Assembly (NCBI RefSeq): GCF_900113085.1
Contig: NZ_FOOC01000002.1
Coordinates: 62,001 to 126,000, forward strand
Direction: 5' to 3'
Source: Fontimonas thermophila
GTDB lineage: Bacteria > Pseudomonadota > Gammaproteobacteria > Nevskiales > Nevskiaceae
Length of the DNA stretch: 64,000 nucleotides
Below, piece after piece: positions 59,525-64,000 of the stretch (positions are counted from its first letter, which is position 1; each line of letters begins with the position of its first letter). The notes beneath the pieces were generated by a model. It was not told the origin of the DNA and made no database searches. It saw nothing but the letters and a program-made list of their open reading frames with translations. The position numbers and the translations under genes were made by a program.

Positions 59525-60235
59525 CTAAGACACCAGTTCGCGGCGCAGGCCGTCGGCGGCGACGACGAGATATTCCATCCGCTCCGGGCGCCAGTCCGCA
59601 AGCACGATGCGCTCACCCTCGGCGCTGTGGTGAATGGCGGGCCGGTGGGTATGGCCGTGGATGATGCAGGTGACGCCGTGGGCGCGGAAAGCCGCTGCGA
59701 CAGCCGTGGGATCGACATCCATGATGTCCTCCGGCTTTGCACGTTTGGCCATGCCGCTGTGGCTTCTGACACCACCGGCGATGGCCCGGCGCTGGGCACG
59801 CGGCAGGTGCAGGAACAGCCATTGCGCGGCGCGGTTGCGCGCCAGACGCCGCCAGCGTTGATAGCTGCGGTCGCCCGTGCACCAGGCATCGCCATGGGAC
59901 AGCAGCATGGACCGGCCCTCGATCTCGATGCGGCTCGGATCGGGCAGCAGCCGCACCCCCGTTGCCTTGGCAAAGGTTTTGCCCACCAGAAAATCACGGT
60001 TGCCGTGCATGAAGTACAGCCGCACCCCGTGATCGGCGAGTGTCCGCAGGGCAGCGACTTCTGCGGCATAGTCGTGCAGGCCGATGTCGTCGCCCACCCA
60101 ATATTCGAAGACATCGCCAAGCAGATAGACTGCCTGCGCGTTGCGCGCCGGCCCGCCCAGAAAGCGGGCAAAGGCCGCGCGCAGCGGCGAGGGGGCGCGC
60201 GGCAAATGCAGATCGGACAAAAGCAGCGTGGCCAT
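59525..60235 (-). CDS. lpxH: UDP-2,3-diacylglucosamine diphosphatase
   Basis: LpxH hydrolyses UDP-2,3-diacylglucosamine in lipid A synthesis. The 236-residue calcineurin-like phosphatase has D8 and H10 in SDLH, D41 in LLGDVFEYW, a GNRD motif and a HGHTH motif for the two metals. ATG 60235 (MATLLLSDLH) matches the family start; a GTG at 60250 overlapping the stop of the cyclophilin gene is an alternative. It is last in a minus-strand group. Confidence 0.95.
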   Translation of the reverse strand: MATLLLSDLHLPRAPSPLRAAFARFLGGPARNAQAVYLLGDVFEYWVGDDIGLHDYAAEVAALRTLADHGVRLYFMHGNRDFLVGKTFAKATGVRLLPDPSRIEIEGRSMLLSHGDAWCTGDRSYQRWRRLARNRAAQWLFLHLPRAQRRAIAGGVRSHSGMAKRAKPEDIMDVDPTAVAAAFRAHGVTCIIHGHTHRPAIHHSAEGERIVLADWRPERMEYLVVAADGLRRELVS

Positions 60236-60246
60236 CGTGGCCGCGC

Positions 60247-60822
60247 TCACTTTGACGGTGCAGCCTCGATCAGTCTGACGCGTTCGATCACCACCGGGGT
60301 CAGCGGCACGTCCCGGCCGAATGGGCGGATCGCCCCCGTCGGTGTGCGTGCAATCCGGTCAACCACATCCATGCCTTCGACGACCCTGCCAAAGACCGCA
60401 TAACCCCAGCCGTCGAAACTGGGGAAGTCCAGGCGCTCGTTGTCGACGTGGTTGATGAAGAACTGTGCCGTTGCCGAATGCGGATCGCCGGTACGCGCCA
60501 TCGCAATCGTGCCCCGCTTGTTGGACAGACCGTTGCGGGCCTCGTTTTCGATCGGTGCGCGGGTCTTGCGCGGTGCATAGTTCTGGTCATAGCCACCGCC
60601 CTGAATCATGAAGTTTTCGATCACACGGTGAAATACCAGGCCGTCGTAATACCCATCCTTGACGTATTGGACGAAGTTGGCCGTGGTCTTGGGGGCTTTT
60701 TCGGCGTCGAGCTCGAGGGTGATGTCCCCCATCGAGGTTTCCATCAACACCCGGATGGGCGGTGCAGCGAAAGCGGTGGTCATCGTGAGTCCCAGCAGGA
60801 GAAAGGTGAGCGGGTTTTTCAT
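60247..60822 (-). CDS. ppiA: Periplasmic cyclophilin-type peptidyl-prolyl isomerase
   Basis: The 191-residue product has a signal peptide (about 1-19) and a cyclophilin domain with FHRVIENFMIQGGG and the SATAQFFIN motif. It catalyses proline isomerisation, probably in the periplasm, hence PpiA rather than cytoplasmic PpiB. It is followed directly by lpxH and preceded by dusA, all on the minus strand. Confidence 0.92.
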   Translation of the reverse strand: MKNPLTFLLLGLTMTTAFAAPPIRVLMETSMGDITLELDAEKAPKTTANFVQYVKDGYYDGLVFHRVIENFMIQGGGYDQNYAPRKTRAPIENEARNGLSNKRGTIAMARTGDPHSATAQFFINHVDNERLDFPSFDGWGYAVFGRVVEGMDVVDRIARTPTGAIRPFGRDVPLTPVVIERVRLIEAAPSK

Positions 60823-60838
60823 GGTGAGTCAGTGCTTT

Positions 60839-61873
60839 TCAACCGATGGCAGCGTGTGGAGATTCGGCATCGACGTCGGCCAGTGCATCGTCGAGCAGCT
60901 CGAGCGTACCGCCGCCATGATGCACGCCTTCGGATAAAGTCCGTCGAAACGCGCGCCCGCCCGGCTGGCCGCGATACAGCCCGAGCATGTGCCGCGTGAT
61001 CTGCCCGAGCGGCGTGCCGGCAGCCAGTTCGCGCGCGATGTAGGGCTTGAGGTGCTCGATGATTTCGTGGCGGGTTGGTATGGGGTGCGGATCGGCGAAC
61101 AGGCGCTGGTCCACCTCGGCGAGCAGATAGGGGTTTTCATAAACCTCGCGGCCGAGCATTACCCCATCGACGTGACGCAGATGCGCCTCGCAGGCGGATA
61201 GCGACCGGATACCGCCGTTGATGACGATCGTCAGCTGCGGAAATTCCTGCTTGAGACGGTACACCAGCTCGTACTGTAGCGGCGGAATCTCGCGGTTCTC
61301 CTTGGGCGACAGACCCTTGAGCCAGGCCTTGCGGGCGTGGACGATGAAGACTTCGCAGCCGGCCGCAGCCACGGTTGCCACGAAGTGGCGCATGAACGGA
61401 TAGTCCTCGGAATCATCGACTCCGATCCGGTGTTTGACCGTCACCGGCAACGCGGTCGCGGCGCGCATCGCCCGGACACAACTGGCGACGTGCTCGGGTT
61501 CGCGCATCAGACAGGCGCCAAAGCGGCCCTCCTGGACGCGATCGGAAGGACACCCGCAATTAAGGTTGATTTCGTCATAACCCCACTGCTCGCCCATCTC
61601 GGCACAGCGTGAGAGCTCATCCGGATCGGCTCCGCCGAGCTGTAGCGCGACGGGATGCTCGCTGGCGTCGAAGCGCAGCAGGCGGTGGGGCCGGCCGTGG
61701 ATCAGCGCCTGGGTGCAGATCATTTCCGTGTAAAGCCGCGCGTGGCGTGAAATCTGCCGCAGAAAGTACCGACAATGACGGTCCGTCCAATCCATCATCG
61801 GGGCGACGCAGAAACGCCAGGCGTTTACAGTGTCAGTCGCCATGGGCGGTGGTGCTGGCGTTTCGATCGGCAT
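60839..61873 (-). CDS. dusA: tRNA-dihydrouridine(20/20a) synthase DusA
   Basis: DusA reduces uridines in the tRNA D-loop using FMN. The 344-residue product has the FCVAPMMDWTDRHCR FMN motif, catalytic C108 in NCGCPSDRV with the following GRFGACLM, the VKHRIGVDD segment and NGGI. The GCPSDRV form points to DusA rather than DusB or DusC. Start 61873 or 61843 are both possible; the upstream extension to 61930 looks non-conserved. It lies between the 2OG-oxygenase and cyclophilin genes. Confidence 0.95.
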   Translation of the reverse strand: MPIETPAPPPMATDTVNAWRFCVAPMMDWTDRHCRYFLRQISRHARLYTEMICTQALIHGRPHRLLRFDASEHPVALQLGGADPDELSRCAEMGEQWGYDEINLNCGCPSDRVQEGRFGACLMREPEHVASCVRAMRAATALPVTVKHRIGVDDSEDYPFMRHFVATVAAAGCEVFIVHARKAWLKGLSPKENREIPPLQYELVYRLKQEFPQLTIVINGGIRSLSACEAHLRHVDGVMLGREVYENPYLLAEVDQRLFADPHPIPTRHEIIEHLKPYIARELAAGTPLGQITRHMLGLYRGQPGGRAFRRTLSEGVHHGGGTLELLDDALADVDAESPHAAIG

Positions 61874-61963
61874 GGTTCGGATATCGTCGCTCGTGCAAAC
61901 GTCTGTGCGGTTGTCCGCATTATCCTGCAACGGCTTGGAATCTTCTCGCGGGGGTAGGATTTT

Positions 61964-62668
61964 TCATGCAGGGGATGCAGGATCCCTCGGTCTGGCGTGC
62001 CACCAGCCCGTGATGGCAAGCCGCGGCTGCCGCGCCCAGGGCGCAACGAAACTGACGTAGTGCCTCATTGGCACCTTGAACAAGCTCAGCGAGTTGAAAC
62101 GCGGCACGAAGACTTCTTGCGGGCCTGTGCCGTCATCGACGAAATGCAGCAAGCCTCCCCAATCCGGCTGCCAGTCGCGCGATAGGTTTAGCACATAGGC
62201 ATAGCGCCGATTCTCTTCGTCATGCCGGTCATCGTGCACGCGCAGAAACTGACCGGGTAGGTACCGCGTGGCCTGGGCGCCCACCATCATCAGTTCAGAA
62301 TCGCCGGTCAGTTCGCGAATGAACGCAAGAAATGGCGGGCTGTTGAAGAAACGCAGCACCTGGTGTACCAGTAGGTGCGTGTCACGTCCCTCCCGCATCG
62401 CATCGACGATCAGGTAGCGGTCATAGACGAAGTGGAAGCCGGTGGATGCGACTCGGTACGCCGCAGGCATTCGTTTCTGGCGCGTCTGCGGATCCCACGC
62501 TGGGCTGTCGGGTTGCCCGCGTTCGGCGGTCATCCACGGCACCTCATGATAGAGGCAGGCAGCGAGCCGTTCGGCGATATCGCGCAGCAGGAAATCGGCG
62601 ATCTGCACGCGGTTGCGGCGCTGCAGCGTCTGGCGGGCGGTGGCGAAGTCGGCAGCCGGATTGAGCAT
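61964..62668 (-). CDS. 2OG-Fe(II) oxygenase, unknown substrate
   Basis: The 234-residue protein has the double-stranded beta-helix signature of 2-oxoglutarate/iron oxygenases: metal ligands H145 and D147 (HDD), distal H203 (RHYVSF) and R216 for the 2OG carboxylate (RLAITGW). The core resembles prolyl hydroxylase-like members. It lies 90 bases upstream of dusA on the same strand. A role in modifying a protein or RNA is possible, but no substrate can be named. Confidence 0.8.
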   Translation of the reverse strand: MLNPAADFATARQTLQRRNRVQIADFLLRDIAERLAACLYHEVPWMTAERGQPDSPAWDPQTRQKRMPAAYRVASTGFHFVYDRYLIVDAMREGRDTHLLVHQVLRFFNSPPFLAFIRELTGDSELMMVGAQATRYLPGQFLRVHDDRHDEENRRYAYVLNLSRDWQPDWGGLLHFVDDGTGPQEVFVPRFNSLSLFKVPMRHYVSFVAPWARQPRLAITGWWHARPRDPASPA

Positions 62669-62777
62669 CGGTGGTCTGGGTGCGGGATGATCGACATTAC
62701 TATGACGCAGAGAGCCTCCGCATCGGTGGGTCGGACAAAGGCCCGCAGGCGGAACATGACGAAAACCGGAGCAATCA

Positions 62778-63506
62778 ATGCGTGGATGTGCCAGTGTCCG
62801 ATATCAGTGTACGGATGGAATAGCCGTGATCACTCTGGATGATGGCAAGCGCAATGCCTTGTCACCTGCGGTGTTGCAGGGCATCAGTGCTGCGTTGAGC
62901 AGGGCCGAGTGCGATCGCGCCGTGGTGATTCTCACTGGCCGCGAAGGCGTTTTTTCGGCCGGCTACGATCTCAAGGTAATGCGGGCTGCCAATGCCGATA
63001 CCTTGCGCATGCTCCGTGCCGGCTATGCGTTGCCAGCGCGCCTGATGGCGTATCCGTTCCCGGTGATCGCGGCCTGCAACGGACATGCGTTTGCGATGGG
63101 TTTGTTTCTCATGCTGTCGGCTGATTACGTCATCGGTAGCCGTGGCCCGTTTCAGATTGCGGCAAACGAAGTCGCGATCGGGTTGACGATGCCGCGTGTC
63201 GCCTGTACCACCCTCAAGCAGCGGCTGACACCAACGGCGTACCAGCGCGCCATCATCGTGGCGGAGCACTTTACGCCGGAATCCGCGCTCGCTGCCGGGA
63301 TTTTCGACGAGCTGGTGGACCCGCCGGAGCTGCTGGGGCGTGCACAGGCGCTGGCCGCCGAGTTCGCCAGGTTGGACATGCGCGCGCATGCGCAATCCAA
63401 GCATCGCATCCGCGCGGATGCGATTGCGGCGATCCGCCGTCAGGTCCCGCTCGATTTGATCGACGCGGTCAAGTTCGGTCTGCGCGGGGGCAAACCCAAA
63501 CGCTGA
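62778..63506 (+). CDS. Crotonase-family protein (enoyl-CoA hydratase/isomerase-like)
   Basis: The 242-residue product has the crotonase fold: the first oxyanion-hole segment FSAGYDLKVM and the second GHAFAMGLFLML, and a candidate catalytic E131 in NEVAIGL. The usual PGxGGTQR part is replaced by MPRVACTTLKQR, so the second hydratase glutamate is not evident. It may act as hydratase, isomerase or thioesterase-like enzyme. It is divergent from the 2OG-oxygenase gene with a 109-base gap that shows no clear promoter, and has GGAG before ATG 62778. Confidence 0.85.
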   Translation: MRGCASVRYQCTDGIAVITLDDGKRNALSPAVLQGISAALSRAECDRAVVILTGREGVFSAGYDLKVMRAANADTLRMLRAGYALPARLMAYPFPVIAACNGHAFAMGLFLMLSADYVIGSRGPFQIAANEVAIGLTMPRVACTTLKQRLTPTAYQRAIIVAEHFTPESALAAGIFDELVDPPELLGRAQALAAEFARLDMRAHAQSKHRIRADAIAAIRRQVPLDLIDAVKFGLRGGKPKR

Positions 63507-63624
63507 AGCACCACGGCCTGCACGAGGTGAGCCGCCTGGGTGGATGTCATCGGCGAGGCAGGGATCGCCGCGGTTCAAGGACGCAAAACACCCTGCCCGG
63601 GAGTCTGAAGAGATCGTACAGGGG

Positions 63625-63651
63625 GCGACGCAAGCACAGTGCCTGCGTCGC
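63625..63651. terminator. Hairpin between convergent crotonase and SWIB genes
   Basis: GCGACGCA and TGCGTCGC form an 8-bp stem; an inner GCAC/GTGC can extend it. No T-run directly follows on either strand, although TTTT lies about ten bases further on the plus strand. It may act as a weak two-way terminator in the 159-base gap. Confidence 0.4.
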
Positions 63652-63665
63652 GGCTTCTGCACCTT

Positions 63666-64000
63666 TTAGCTGATGTGCTTGCTGACCAGCTTGGTCAGCT
63701 CAAACATGTTGACGAACGGCTTGCCACCGAAGAGCTTCTTGAGCTTTTCATCGGCGTTGATCTGGCGCTTGTTGGTTTTATCCTGCAGGCCGTTCTTCTT
63801 GATGTAATCCCACAGGCTCTTGGTGATTTGCCCACGCGGTTGCGGTTTGGTACCGACGATCTCGGCCAGGACGGGGCTCGGCGTCATCGGTGCCATCAGC
63901 GCCGGGTTGGGCTTGCGCTTGGCTTTCGTGGCGGCTTTCTTCACCGCCTTCTTTGCGGCTTTCTTCACTGTCTTTTTCGCGGGCGCTTTCTTCGCGGCTT
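63666..64000 (-). CDS. SWIB/MDM2-domain protein with Lys/Ala-rich tail, 5'-truncated by window
   Basis: The minus-strand frame is open to the window edge; 110 residues are visible. The first part is a Lys/Ala-rich repeat (KKAAKKAVKKAATK type) resembling histone H1-like tails. After a Pro-rich linker comes a SWIB domain (about 33-110, with LWDYIKKNGLQDKTNKRQI and a final FELTKLVSKHI). A GTG at 63968 is in frame, but the Lys/Ala repeat continues upstream of it, so the start is probably outside the window. SWIB domains are typical of chromatin remodelling complexes in eukaryotes; bacterial members have unknown roles and may bind DNA or proteins. Confidence 0.85.
   Translation of the reverse strand, partial: AAKKAPAKKTVKKAAKKAVKKAATKAKRKPNPALMAPMTPSPVLAEIVGTKPQPRGQITKSLWDYIKKNGLQDKTNKRQINADEKLKKLFGGKPFVNMFELTKLVSKHIS

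Overview
The window is G+C-rich chromosomal DNA, almost fully coding, and reads as core genome of a gammaproteobacterium. The gene orders nnr-tsaE-amiB-mutL-miaA-hfq-hflX-hflK-hflC, gyrA-serC-pheA-hisC-tyrA-aroA-cmk-rpsA-ihfB-lapA-lapB and leuCDB-asd-usg-fimV-truA-trpF-trpBA-accD-folC-SPOR-cvpA-purF-metZ are characteristic of that class. Details such as trpBA beside trpF and endonuclease-type MutL motifs would suit a Nevskiales/Xanthomonadales-like lineage, but that finer placement is inference. I see no rRNA, prophage, insertion sequence or CRISPR array.

Layout. 1-11.7 kb (+): metabolite repair, t6A synthesis, wall amidase, mismatch repair, tRNA i6A, Hfq, HflX/HflKC, a DUF2065 protein, HisZ, PurA. 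11.8 kb (-): tRNA-Leu(CAG). 11.9-15.8 kb (+): RNase R, an OmpA-like lipoprotein, RlmB. 15.9-30.9 kb (+): GyrA, a VapBC-type toxin-antitoxin pair, serine and aromatic amino acid biosynthesis (serC, serA, pheA, hisC, tyrA, aroA), cmk, rpsA, ihfB, lapAB, then a sugar-epimerase-like SDR. 31.9-35.5 kb (-): BepA-like M48 protease, phosphatidylserine decarboxylase, copper chaperone PCu(A)C and Sco. 35.6-38.8 kb (+): prmB, aroC, an MFS transporter. 38.8-40.1 kb (-): a small unknown protein and a LysR regulator divergent from leuC. 40.2-59.5 kb (+): leucine and aspartate-semialdehyde genes, usg, fimV, an EcfT-like membrane protein, truA, trpFBA, accD, folC, a SPOR protein, cvpA, purF, metZ and a DUF455 ferritin-like protein. 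59.5-62.7 kb (-): lpxH, a periplasmic cyclophilin, dusA and a 2OG-Fe(II) oxygenase. 62.8-63.5 kb (+): a crotonase-fold protein. 63.7-64 kb (-): a SWIB-domain protein with a Lys/Ala-rich tail, cut by the window end.

Many neighbouring genes overlap by four bases (ATGA or GTGA), which points to long translationally coupled operons. No intergenic stretch reaches 300 bases. The less routine features are the VapBC pair whose predicted promoter would give an almost leaderless mRNA, a short SerA of a type lacking the usual catalytic Glu, a triple 11-bp repeat that puts three start codons in three frames at the sco gene, a palindrome embedded in the fimV promoter, an orphan EcfT-like protein, a nested hairpin before metZ, and the SWIB/histone-tail-like protein. 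I did not find a convincing wholly new multi-gene system.
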